This document shows positions 24,211-31,424 of a stretch of 34,482 bases of DNA, piece after piece. Each line of letters opens with the position of its first letter. Positions within the stretch are counted from its first letter, which is position 1. The stretch is from an uncultured Azospirillum sp. (GTDB taxonomy: Bacteria; Pseudomonadota; Alphaproteobacteria; RF32; CAG-239). The position numbers and the translations under genes were made by a program. The notes beneath the pieces were generated by a model. That model saw nothing but the letters and a program-made list of their open reading frames with translations, had not been told where the DNA came from and made no database searches. The stretch is from positions 1 to 34,482 of the forward strand of contig UQMA01000013.1 in the NCBI GenBank assembly GCA_900542055.1, given 5' to 3'.

Positions 24211-24414
24211 ATGGCAGCAGGAACAGTTAAATGGTTTAATAAAAGAAAAGGTTACGGCTTTATTACTCCTGATGAGGGCGAAAAAGACGTGTTTGTTCAC
24301 ATTTCGGCAGTTAAAGAAGCCGGATTGCGCACATTGAATGAAGGCGATAAGGTTAGCTATGAAACCATGACCGAACGCGACAGAATTGTCGCCGGCAATA
24401 TTAAGCTGCTGTAA
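24211..24414 (+). CDS. Cold-shock domain protein
   Basis: This 67-residue protein is a single cold-shock domain that binds single-stranded RNA and DNA and melts RNA structure. It shows GTVKWFNKRKGYGFITPD, which includes RNP1 (KGYGFI), and the RNP2 strand DVFVHISA. The ATG at 24211 is preceded at 8 bases by AAAAGGA (24196-24202); a GTG six codons upstream overlaps that site and is not a credible start. It is a single-gene unit with its own terminator. Which Csp paralogue it is cannot be told from one gene, nor whether it is cold-induced. Confidence 0.95.
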   Translation: MAAGTVKWFNKRKGYGFITPDEGEKDVFVHISAVKEAGLRTLNEGDKVSYETMTERDRIVAGNIKLL

Positions 24415-24430
24415 TCGCATTAATTTTCAA

Positions 24431-24466
24431 AAAGCCCGACGGATAAAAATTTCGTCGGGTTTTTTT
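24431..24466 (+). terminator. Intrinsic terminator after the cold-shock gene
   Basis: CCCGACG (24435-24441) pairs with CGTCGGG (24453-24459), followed by seven T. It lies 16 bases after the stop codon. Confidence 0.88.
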
Positions 24467-24548
24467 GTTGATTATTAACAATTTGTTGAATAAATCCAAA
24501 TAAAATGCTAACAATTGTGTAGTATGTAAAAATTAAGGAAAGGTAAGT

Positions 24549-25166
24549 ATGGCTAGTTCAGAAATTATGGACCGTCTGGTTCCGATGGTTATCGAACAAA
24601 CACCTCAGGGGGAACGCTCGTTTGATATTTTTTCACGCTTGCTGAAAGAGCGTATCATATTTTTAACCGGACAAGTCGAAGATGAAATGGCGTCTTTGGT
24701 CTGTGCTCAATTGTTGTTTTTGGAAGCGGAAGATCCTGAAAAAGACATTTTTATGTATATCAATTCTCCTGGCGGCGTTATCACTTCAGGAATGGCAATT
24801 TATGATACAATGCGCTATGTCAGCTGTGATATTAATACTTTGTGCATTGGACAGGCTTGTTCTATGGGGTCTTTTTTGCTGGCAGGAGGTACAAAAGGAA
24901 AACGCTTCTCTTTGCCAAATTCGCAAATTATGATTCATCAGCCTTCAGGCGGAGCTCAAGGAAAGGCTTCCGATATTGAAATTCAGGCTAAATTAATTTT
25001 GGATATGCGCCGCCGCTTAAATTTGATTTATTCCGAAAATACGGGCCAAGAACTCTCGGTGATAGAAAAAGCTATGGACCGCGATAATTTTATGGTGCCT
25101 GAAGAAGCTTTGAAATTCGGATTGATTGATCACATTGTTACTAACCGCAAAGAGATAGGCAAATAA
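24549..25166 (+). CDS. clpP: ATP-dependent Clp protease proteolytic subunit
   Basis: ClpP forms the tetradecameric serine-protease chamber that degrades proteins unfolded by ClpX or ClpA. The 205-residue protein has Ser105 in GQACSMGS, His130 in IMIHQPSGG and Asp179 in MDRDNFM, with the standard spacing of the triad (25 and 49 residues). The residue two before the nucleophilic Ser side (usually GQAASMG) is Cys, a mild substitution. YINSPGGVITSGMAIYDTM is the substrate-binding strand. AAGGAAAGG precedes the ATG. clpX follows after 2 bases, as is usual, but tig is not upstream and lon is not downstream. Confidence 0.97.
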   Translation: MASSEIMDRLVPMVIEQTPQGERSFDIFSRLLKERIIFLTGQVEDEMASLVCAQLLFLEAEDPEKDIFMYINSPGGVITSGMAIYDTMRYVSCDINTLCIGQACSMGSFLLAGGTKGKRFSLPNSQIMIHQPSGGAQGKASDIEIQAKLILDMRRRLNLIYSENTGQELSVIEKAMDRDNFMVPEEALKFGLIDHIVTNRKEIGK

Positions 25167-25168
25167 AA

Positions 25169-26443
25169 ATGAGTGAAGAAAATAAAGATCAGCTGTGTTG
25201 TTCGTTTTGCGGCAAAAGCCAGTCTGAAGTCAAAAAATTAGTGGCCGGCCGCGGCGTGTATATTTGCGATGAATGTATTCAAGTTTGCATTAATATCGTT
25301 GCAGACGAAATGAACGAAATCGAAAAAGAAAATAAACCCGCAGTTTCAGAACATATGCATGGTGAATTGCCAACCCCTTCTAAAATAAAGGCTTTTCTTG
25401 ATCAATATGTTATCGGGCAGGATTTTGCAAAAAAAGTATTGTCGGTGGCTGTATATAATCATTATAAGCGCTTGAACTGCAAAGAACACAACAGTGATGT
25501 AGAAGTTTCTAAATCAAACGTTATCTTAATTGGACCGACCGGAAGCGGAAAAACATTATTGGCGCAGACTTTGGCCAAAATTTTGGATGTTCCTTTTGCA
25601 ATTTCCGATGCTACAACGTTGACTGAAGCCGGTTATGTCGGAGAAGATGTCGAAAATATTATCCTGAAATTGGTGCAGGCGGCGGATTATGATATTGAAA
25701 AGGCCCAAAGAGGAATAGTTTATATTGATGAAATTGATAAAATTAACCGCAAAGGTGACGGACCGTCGATTACGCGCGATGTTTCGGGCGAGGGCGTTCA
25801 ACAGGCACTTTTGAAAATTATTGAGGGAACCGTTGCCAATGTTCCACCGCAAGGCGGACGCAAACATCCTCAACAGGAGTTTTTGCATGTCGACACTTCA
25901 AATATTTTGTTTATTTGCGGCGGTGCGTTTGCCGGTATTGAAAAAATTATCAATAACCGCAGCGCAAAGACTTCAATAGGTTTTGGGGCTGCTGTTGCCA
26001 GCAAAAAAGAACAGCCTGTCGGCGAGGCCATGAAGTTGATTCAGCCTGAAGATTTGCTGAAATACGGTCTTATTCCTGAATTTATCGGACGATTGCCGAT
26101 TATTGCATCGCTTGAAGATTTGGATGAAAAGGCGCTGGTTAAGATTTTAACCGAACCTAAAAATGCTTTGGTTAAACAATATGTCGAATTATTTAATATG
26201 GAACATGTTAAGCTGACAATTACCGACGATGCGTTAACTGCAATTGCTAAGAAAGCCATTGAACGCAAAAGCGGTGCTCGCGGCCTGAGAGCAATTATGG
26301 AAGAAAAATTGCTTGAGTTAATGTACAATATTCCCGACAAAAAAGATGTTGAGGAGATTATTGTCGATGCGGATGTTGTTAACGGCATTAAAGAACCGAT
26401 GTTAGTTTATAATAAGGCGGCTGAAGCGCTAGGCGCGGAATAG
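25169..26443 (+). CDS. clpX: ATP-dependent Clp protease ATP-binding subunit ClpX
   Basis: ClpX is the hexameric AAA+ unfoldase that feeds substrates to ClpP. The 424-residue protein has an N-terminal zinc-binding domain with four cysteines (CSFCGKSQSE and YICDECIQ), which selects substrates and adaptors. The ATPase contains Walker A GPTGSGKT, GYVGEDVE with the pore loop, Walker B VYIDEIDK, and a sensor-2 KSGARGLRAIME. The IGF loop that docks on ClpP is present (TSIGFGAAV). It is cotranscribed with clpP. The ABC transporter genes begin 27 bases after its stop with no visible terminator between, so read-through is possible. Confidence 0.98.
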   Translation: MSEENKDQLCCSFCGKSQSEVKKLVAGRGVYICDECIQVCINIVADEMNEIEKENKPAVSEHMHGELPTPSKIKAFLDQYVIGQDFAKKVLSVAVYNHYKRLNCKEHNSDVEVSKSNVILIGPTGSGKTLLAQTLAKILDVPFAISDATTLTEAGYVGEDVENIILKLVQAADYDIEKAQRGIVYIDEIDKINRKGDGPSITRDVSGEGVQQALLKIIEGTVANVPPQGGRKHPQQEFLHVDTSNILFICGGAFAGIEKIINNRSAKTSIGFGAAVASKKEQPVGEAMKLIQPEDLLKYGLIPEFIGRLPIIASLEDLDEKALVKILTEPKNALVKQYVELFNMEHVKLTITDDALTAIAKKAIERKSGARGLRAIMEEKLLELMYNIPDKKDVEEIIVDADVVNGIKEPMLVYNKAAEALGAE

Positions 26444-26470
26444 TCAAATTTGGGGCTGTGATTTTACCGG

Positions 26471-27226
26471 ATGAAAAATATGATTGAAATAAAAGCTCTT
26501 ACTAAAAAATTCGGCAATTTTACAGCCCTTGATAATATTAATTTCAGCGCGGAAAGCGGTGAAATTATCACCTTGCTGGGGCCAAATGGCGCCGGAAAAT
26601 CAACCTTGATGAAGTGTATTTGCGGTTATTGGAAACCTGATGGCGGTAATGTTTTTATTGACAATGTCAATTTGGGCGAAAATTTGCTTTCTTCACTGAA
26701 AAAAATAGGGTATATGCCTGAAAATACGCCGTTATATGGAGATATGAAAGTTTATGAATATCTGCAATTTGTTGCCGGAATTTTTAGTTTGTCGAATAAT
26801 GAATTTGAACAAAATCTGAAAACGGTAGTTGATAAATTAGAATTGTCTGCTGTTCTTAAACAGAAAATTTCAACTTTGTCCAAAGGTTTTCGCCGGCGTG
26901 TAGGTGTTGCCGGTGTGATTTTGCACAAACCGCAAATTTTAATTTTGGATGAACCGACTGAAGGTTTGGATCCTAATCAAAAAATTTCGTTACGCTGTTT
27001 TTTGAAAGAATATGCTAAAAAAAATAACGCTACGGTTTTAATTTCGACTCATTTGCTGGAAGAAACAGAAGCCTTGTCTTCAAGAGTTTTAATGCTTTGT
27101 CGGGGGCGCTTAATCAAAGATGCTATGATTGAACAGCTGAAACGTGAAGCGCCGAACGGTGATTTAGGATTATTATTTCACAATTTGACTTCTGCGGAGA
27201 TTGAAAATGTTCAGCAGCCTTTATAA
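26471..27226 (+). CDS. ABC transporter ATP-binding protein, GldA-like
   Basis: This 251-residue nucleotide-binding subunit has Walker A GPNGAGKST, the signature LSKGFRRRVGVA, Walker B ILILDEPTEGLDP and the H-loop STHLLEE. The combination with the genes that follow (an ABC-2 type permease, a GldG-like auxiliary protein and a DUF4340 protein) identifies it as the ATPase of a Gld-like ABC transporter. The substrate of such transporters outside gliding Bacteroidetes is not established. The ATG at 26471 lacks a strong ribosome site; a second ATG three codons later at 26480 is a possible alternative. The 3' end overlaps the next gene by 20 bases. Confidence 0.93.
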   Translation: MKNMIEIKALTKKFGNFTALDNINFSAESGEIITLLGPNGAGKSTLMKCICGYWKPDGGNVFIDNVNLGENLLSSLKKIGYMPENTPLYGDMKVYEYLQFVAGIFSLSNNEFEQNLKTVVDKLELSAVLKQKISTLSKGFRRRVGVAGVILHKPQILILDEPTEGLDPNQKISLRCFLKEYAKKNNATVLISTHLLEETEALSSRVLMLCRGRLIKDAMIEQLKREAPNGDLGLLFHNLTSAEIENVQQPL

Positions 27227-27929
27227 GCGTGATTTGTCAGGATTCTTTTACAGCAGCGGCGCATATATTATTTACGCCATATACGCTGTTCTTACGGCTA
27301 TTATGGCTTTTTTCTGGGGAGAATATCTTGATTTTCCTGATCAATCTTTATTGTCGGTTTTTGCTTATCAACCGCAGATTTTGATAATTATTATTCCGGC
27401 TATCACAATACGCAGTTGGTCTGATGAACACAAAAACGGTACGTTAGAAAATTTGTTGACTTATCCGATTTCGAGTTTTTCGTTGGTTATGGCAAAATTT
27501 TCAGCTTCTTTTACCATTAGTGCTGCAATGCTTGTGTTTTCTTTGCCTTTGCTTTTTTGTTCTTCATTTTATTTGCAGACAGATTGGGGAAATGTTTTTT
27601 GCAGCTATTTAGGTGCTTTATGCATGATTGCTGTGCTTTGCGCGGCAGGTTGCTTGATTTCTTTCAGTGTTGCAAGTCCAGCGGCAGCCTATCTTTTGGG
27701 GCTGGTCTTTGCTGTTTTATGGATTGATTTCAATTGGGGAAAAATTATTACTTCAAATTTGCAAAATATACCATTTTATCTTGACGGCGTTTTGGATTTT
27801 AGCCGCAATTATCAAAATTTTCTCAATGGACAGTTAAATCCGGCCAGTTTATTTTATTTTATCAGTTTTTGCATGCTATTGTTATTATTCAATTGGTTAA
27901 CTGTCAGTAATCGGAGAGCGGCAATATGA
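27207..27929 (+). CDS. ABC-2 type permease, GldF-like
   Basis: The 240-residue product is an integral membrane permease with about six hydrophobic segments, beginning with AYIIYAIYAVLTAIMAFFWG. The characteristic IIIPAITIRSWSDEHKNGTLENLLTYPIS stretch links the second segment to the first cytoplasmic loop in this permease class. It would form the membrane pore with the ATPase encoded just upstream. The ATG at 27207 is preceded at 7 bases by GGAG (27196-27199) and lies inside the end of the ATPase gene. The stop overlaps the start of the next gene as ATGA, so the unit is translationally coupled. Confidence 0.92.
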   Translation: MFSSLYKRDLSGFFYSSGAYIIYAIYAVLTAIMAFFWGEYLDFPDQSLLSVFAYQPQILIIIIPAITIRSWSDEHKNGTLENLLTYPISSFSLVMAKFSASFTISAAMLVFSLPLLFCSSFYLQTDWGNVFCSYLGALCMIAVLCAAGCLISFSVASPAAAYLLGLVFAVLWIDFNWGKIITSNLQNIPFYLDGVLDFSRNYQNFLNGQLNPASLFYFISFCMLLLLFNWLTVSNRRAAI

Positions 27930-29710
27930 AAAAAATATTAATAAGTTTTTTGGCTTTTGCTGTTTGGATGATGGTTAATTTCAGCTGCGGATGGTTATTC
28001 GGCGATATTAATTTTGATATGACTTCAAAGAAAAATTATACTTTGGATAAAGCTTCTGTTTCAGCGGCGCAATCTTTAAAACAAAAAATTGATTTCAAGC
28101 TTTATATTTCGGACAAGCTTTCTACATACAAGCTGGAAAGCTATATTTATGCCGAATATGTAATTGCCATATTGGAAAATTATCAAAAAAATAATCCGCA
28201 ATATATAAATTTGCAAATAATTCCTGTTAAAGCATATTCCGCTGAAGCAAAGTATGCCGAAGAAATAGGATTGAAAACATTGCTTTATGAAAGTGAGCCT
28301 TTTTATTTTGGCCTGCAAATAAGTAATGGAGATAAATCTCAGGTGATAGCCGAACTTGTTCCTGAACGCCGTGCTTATTTGGAGGGCGATATAAATCGAA
28401 TATTGTCTAATTTAACGGTAGATGAAAAAAATATTGTTGGAATTATATCGTCGGAATTTTCACCTTTTTCTGAAAATAAAAAAAACAAAATATGGTCGTT
28501 GTTTGATGAATTGTCGACAGATTACAAATTTGTAAATATATCAAAAAACGCACAGTATATTCCGCTTGATGTAAAAGCCTTGATTGTTTTGAACCCAAAT
28601 GAATTGCCGCCATTGCTGGTTTATGGGCTTGATCAATATTTGATAAGGGGTGGAAAACTTATTGTTTTTGTAGACCCATTTTCTGAAATTGCACAATTTT
28701 ATAAAGGGTATCCTCCGCAAAGCCACAGCAATATTGTTCCATTGCTGCAAAATTGGGGAATTAATTATGATAACAAACAAATTGTAGGAAGTTTGAGCGA
28801 GGCACTGAAAATTTCTTCAGAAGGATTGGCTTATCCTTTGTGGTTTTTTGTGACAGATAATACGGGATTAAAATTACATTTTCGTACTTCAGGTTCTTTG
28901 TCGATAAAGCCGGCTGATGATGTTAATTATGAAATTTTGGCTGTATCTCCTAAAGATTCCGGAACGCTTGCTACAAATTTTTTGCGTTATTCTTCCAAAA
29001 GAAATGCTCTGGAACATTATGAAAACGGCAATCAAAGTTATATTCTGGCAGTGCGTGCCAAAGGAAAATTTACGTCAAACTATACGCAAGGATATTTTTA
29101 TGATACAGAATTTTCGGAGCAGATACCTCCTTTTGAGTTTTTCGCGCAGCCGGAGTCTGAACTTGCGGTAATTGCAGATTCTGATTTTGTTTCGGATGAT
29201 GCCTGGGCTCTTGAAAGTGATGAAAACAATCCTGTTTTCGGTACGGTTCCTTATGCCGACAATGCCGAATTTATACTCAGATTGCTCAAATCAATGTTGG
29301 CAGATAATGAAAAATTATTACCGGACGCTTATCCAAAACATATAGATACATCAAGCATTATTACCACTGTTTCGATGCCGATAATTGGACAATATGAGCA
29401 ACAGTATGCAGAACTGGTGTTAAAATATAATCAAGCAAAAAGAGGTATTGCCGATGCCAAAGCATATGCAGCTGCTTCGGATACAGGCAGTCGGTTAAAA
29501 TATACTCAAAAAATAAAACAAGCGGAAGAAGAGGCTGAAAAACTGAACAGCAAGCTGGAAGCTCTTAAATATCAGCAAAAATATGAAATTAAACATGCTA
29601 TCGATAATTTAATATGGCTGAATATTATAATATTCCCTGTGTCGTTGTTGTTTATGTTTATAATCTTAAGCTGTATTGTTCGCTATTATAATTTAAAGAG
29701 GATAAAATGA
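27926..29710 (+). CDS. GldG-like ABC transporter auxiliary protein
   Basis: This 594-residue protein matches the GldG/ABC auxiliary family in layout. An N-terminal membrane segment is followed by INFDMTSKKNYTLDKASVSAAQSL, the family's 'DLTSEKRYTLS' motif. A large extracytoplasmic region contains a Rossmann-like part (IVGIISSE, ALIVLNP, YLIRGGKLIVFVDPF). A coiled coil lies at about residues 490-545, and a C-terminal membrane segment (LNIIIFPVSLLFMFIILSCIV) precedes a short basic tail. The extracytoplasmic portion probably captures or handles the substrate for the permease. The start overlaps the permease stop, and the stop overlaps the next start (ATGA). Confidence 0.9.
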   Translation: MKKILISFLAFAVWMMVNFSCGWLFGDINFDMTSKKNYTLDKASVSAAQSLKQKIDFKLYISDKLSTYKLESYIYAEYVIAILENYQKNNPQYINLQIIPVKAYSAEAKYAEEIGLKTLLYESEPFYFGLQISNGDKSQVIAELVPERRAYLEGDINRILSNLTVDEKNIVGIISSEFSPFSENKKNKIWSLFDELSTDYKFVNISKNAQYIPLDVKALIVLNPNELPPLLVYGLDQYLIRGGKLIVFVDPFSEIAQFYKGYPPQSHSNIVPLLQNWGINYDNKQIVGSLSEALKISSEGLAYPLWFFVTDNTGLKLHFRTSGSLSIKPADDVNYEILAVSPKDSGTLATNFLRYSSKRNALEHYENGNQSYILAVRAKGKFTSNYTQGYFYDTEFSEQIPPFEFFAQPESELAVIADSDFVSDDAWALESDENNPVFGTVPYADNAEFILRLLKSMLADNEKLLPDAYPKHIDTSSIITTVSMPIIGQYEQQYAELVLKYNQAKRGIADAKAYAAASDTGSRLKYTQKIKQAEEEAEKLNSKLEALKYQQKYEIKHAIDNLIWLNIIIFPVSLLFMFIILSCIVRYYNLKRIK

Positions 29711-30504
29711 ATAGAAAATTAGCTATTACTACTGTTTTTCTCGTTTTGTTGGGCGGACTGTCGATAGCAGGTTTGAAAATTGCGCCTGATTTTTATGATT
29801 TCGGAGAGAAATTATCGGAAAAGTTGGAAACAATAAACAGCTTTACTATCGATAACTCAATGCAAGTCGTGCGCAAAAACGGAGTTTGGTCAAGCCAAGA
29901 AGACGATTTTTATCCTGTTGATAATGATGTAGTCGAGTTATTTTTCAAAGAAATGAAAAAAAACTCACTAAAAGCTGAAATTTGCGAGGGAAAACCGGAT
30001 GCTGAACCAGGGATGGTTTTACATGGAAAAAAAGATATTGATGTTTTTTATGATGAGAATAATGAAATAAATACCAAAATAGTTTTGACCGACCATAAAA
30101 AATGCTATGTTCTTACCGGCGATTTCAGAATTCCCGCTCAGCCGTATCAATGGTTTGTTCAGCCTTTATTACCTTTTTCAAACCAAAATATAGAAGAAAT
30201 ATATGGGGCTGATCCTGCGCAATTTGCTTTTTCAGAATTGTTTTTTTATCAGGCTGTTCATAATAATGATTTTGAGGATTGGGACAATAAAAAAATTAAA
30301 ATAATAATGAATAACGGTATTATTGCGGAATTGACAATATATGCTCAAGGACACAGCTATTGGATGTCTGTTAATTTGACAACAACAGCTTTGCCGTCGA
30401 TTGAAGCGGATGAATTTGTAAAAAATAACGGCTTCCTTTATGAAGGCTGGTATTTTGAAATTCCACAGCCGGAAGGAAGCCGTTTGTTTAATTACGGATT
30501 GTAG
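29707..30504 (+). CDS. DUF4340-type protein of the Gld-like ABC transporter unit
   Basis: The 265-residue product has one N-terminal membrane anchor (LAITTVFLVLLGGLSIAGLKI) and an exported domain that looks like DUF4340: SFTIDNSMQVVRKNGVWSSQ followed by DDFYPVDNDVVELFFKEM, then a beta-rich part ending in a long C-terminal region. DUF4340 proteins commonly follow GldG-like genes, which supports the assignment more than any single motif. It completes a four-gene, fully overlapping transporter operon. Its stop lies 3 bases from the stop of the convergent gene at 30508, with no obvious terminator. Confidence 0.78.
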   Translation: MNRKLAITTVFLVLLGGLSIAGLKIAPDFYDFGEKLSEKLETINSFTIDNSMQVVRKNGVWSSQEDDFYPVDNDVVELFFKEMKKNSLKAEICEGKPDAEPGMVLHGKKDIDVFYDENNEINTKIVLTDHKKCYVLTGDFRIPAQPYQWFVQPLLPFSNQNIEEIYGADPAQFAFSELFFYQAVHNNDFEDWDNKKIKIIMNNGIIAELTIYAQGHSYWMSVNLTTTALPSIEADEFVKNNGFLYEGWYFEIPQPEGSRLFNYGL

Positions 30505-30507
30505 AAA

Positions 30508-31029
30508 TTAAATTGTTCCCGGTTCAAAATCATCAAAGCTTGAAAAGTCTGAAATACTGGTCCCGTATATATCTTGCAATCTGCGCAGCATTTGGTCATT
30601 TATTTCCATTGTGCATTTTTTACGGCCGAATTCGGCATCTCCTAACAAATCTTTATAGGCCATGCCGTACATAGAGCAAACACGTTCACGATAGGCAACA
30701 AATTGATCGTCCATATCTTTTAGGTTGCCGCGAATCATTCCGTTTCCGTTGTTCCACTTTTTGAACTCTTCAAGTTTTAAAATTTGAGTATAAAAATTGT
30801 TCATAGCTGCGGTTTGGCGTTTTATTTCTGGATTTAAGCAGTTTATATATTCGCGCGGTGTATTTCCTGCAATGTTTTCAACACATTTATTGTATTCTTT
30901 TTGTTCAAAGTCGTAACTTGTATTATAAAGCGAGTTAGATTCAGTTTTTTGGTTTCCCAACGTTTGTGCATGAGCATAGGATGCAAAAACTGAAACCATA
31001 GCTGCTGCGGCTATAATATTTTTTAACAT
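30508..31029 (-). CDS. Exported LprI-like (DUF1311) protein
   Basis: This 173-residue protein starts with a signal peptide, MLKNIIAAAAMVSVFASYAHA. The mature part has a pattern close to the LprI/DUF1311 family of cysteine-containing secreted proteins: a first Cys in YNKCVEN, INCLNPEIKRQTAAMNNFYTQI, then DDQFVAYRERVCSMYG and GRKKCTMEINDQMLRRLQDIY. The family includes a mycobacterial lysozyme inhibitor, but most members have no known role. The tail is acidic (SDFSSFDDFEPGTI). AAGGAG lies 8 bases before the ATG. Export is confident; family membership is likely but the match is divergent. Confidence 0.75.
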   Translation of the reverse strand: MLKNIIAAAAMVSVFASYAHAQTLGNQKTESNSLYNTSYDFEQKEYNKCVENIAGNTPREYINCLNPEIKRQTAAMNNFYTQILKLEEFKKWNNGNGMIRGNLKDMDDQFVAYRERVCSMYGMAYKDLLGDAEFGRKKCTMEINDQMLRRLQDIYGTSISDFSSFDDFEPGTI

Positions 31030-31119
31030 TTGGTTTTCTCCTTATAAAATTGAATGTATTGTAAAATAAGCTTGCAAAAAGTCAAATAAATAAACAGTGT
31101 AGGCTTGATTTTGCCTTTG

Positions 31120-31153
31120 TTATACATTATATGTAATTACATATAATGTATAA
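31120..31153. repeat. 34-base perfect palindrome, candidate operator or 5' UTR hairpin
   Basis: TTATACATTATATGTAA (31120-31136) is followed without a gap by its exact reverse complement TTACATATAATGTATAA (31137-31153). It ends 9 bases before the ATG of the small gene at 31163, touching its ribosome binding site GAGG (31154-31157). TATAAT occurs in it on both strands. A -35-like TTGATT lies at 31105-31110, 17 bases before a TATATG inside the palindrome. Confidence 0.85.
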
Positions 31154-31162
31154 GAGGTAACA

Positions 31163-31423
31163 ATGGAAGATGAGTTATGTAAAAAAGCCGATGAACTTTG
31201 GTATTATTTTGAAAGAGAACTTTTTACTAATGAAGGGCAATTTTCTTATGATACAAATTTAGTGTTTGCGTTTTCCGATTATGTAAATTCTCTCAGCAAT
31301 GAAGATTTGTGCGAATTTTTAGATATCGATTCGCATGAAATAGCTGATAAGTTCAGACTTCTGCTGAATAATGGAATAGATGTTTGGTTGAAATATTTTT
31401 CAAAAACTATGGCGTTGCTGTAA
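31163..31423 (+). CDS. Small unrecognised acidic protein
   Basis: The 86-residue product is acidic, aromatic-rich and probably helical: MEDELCKKADELWYYFEREL and then DYVNSLSNEDLCEFLDIDSHE. It has no signal peptide or membrane segment, and no family is recognised. It starts 9 bases after the 34-base palindrome with GAGG at 31154-31157, and its stop lies one base before the end of the convergent ligA gene. The palindrome suggests that expression is tightly controlled, by a dimeric regulator or by an mRNA hairpin beside the ribosome site. Coding status is likely from the good ribosome site and codon pattern. Confidence 0.7.
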   Translation: MEDELCKKADELWYYFERELFTNEGQFSYDTNLVFAFSDYVNSLSNEDLCEFLDIDSHEIADKFRLLLNNGIDVWLKYFSKTMALL

Positions 31424-31424
31424 A

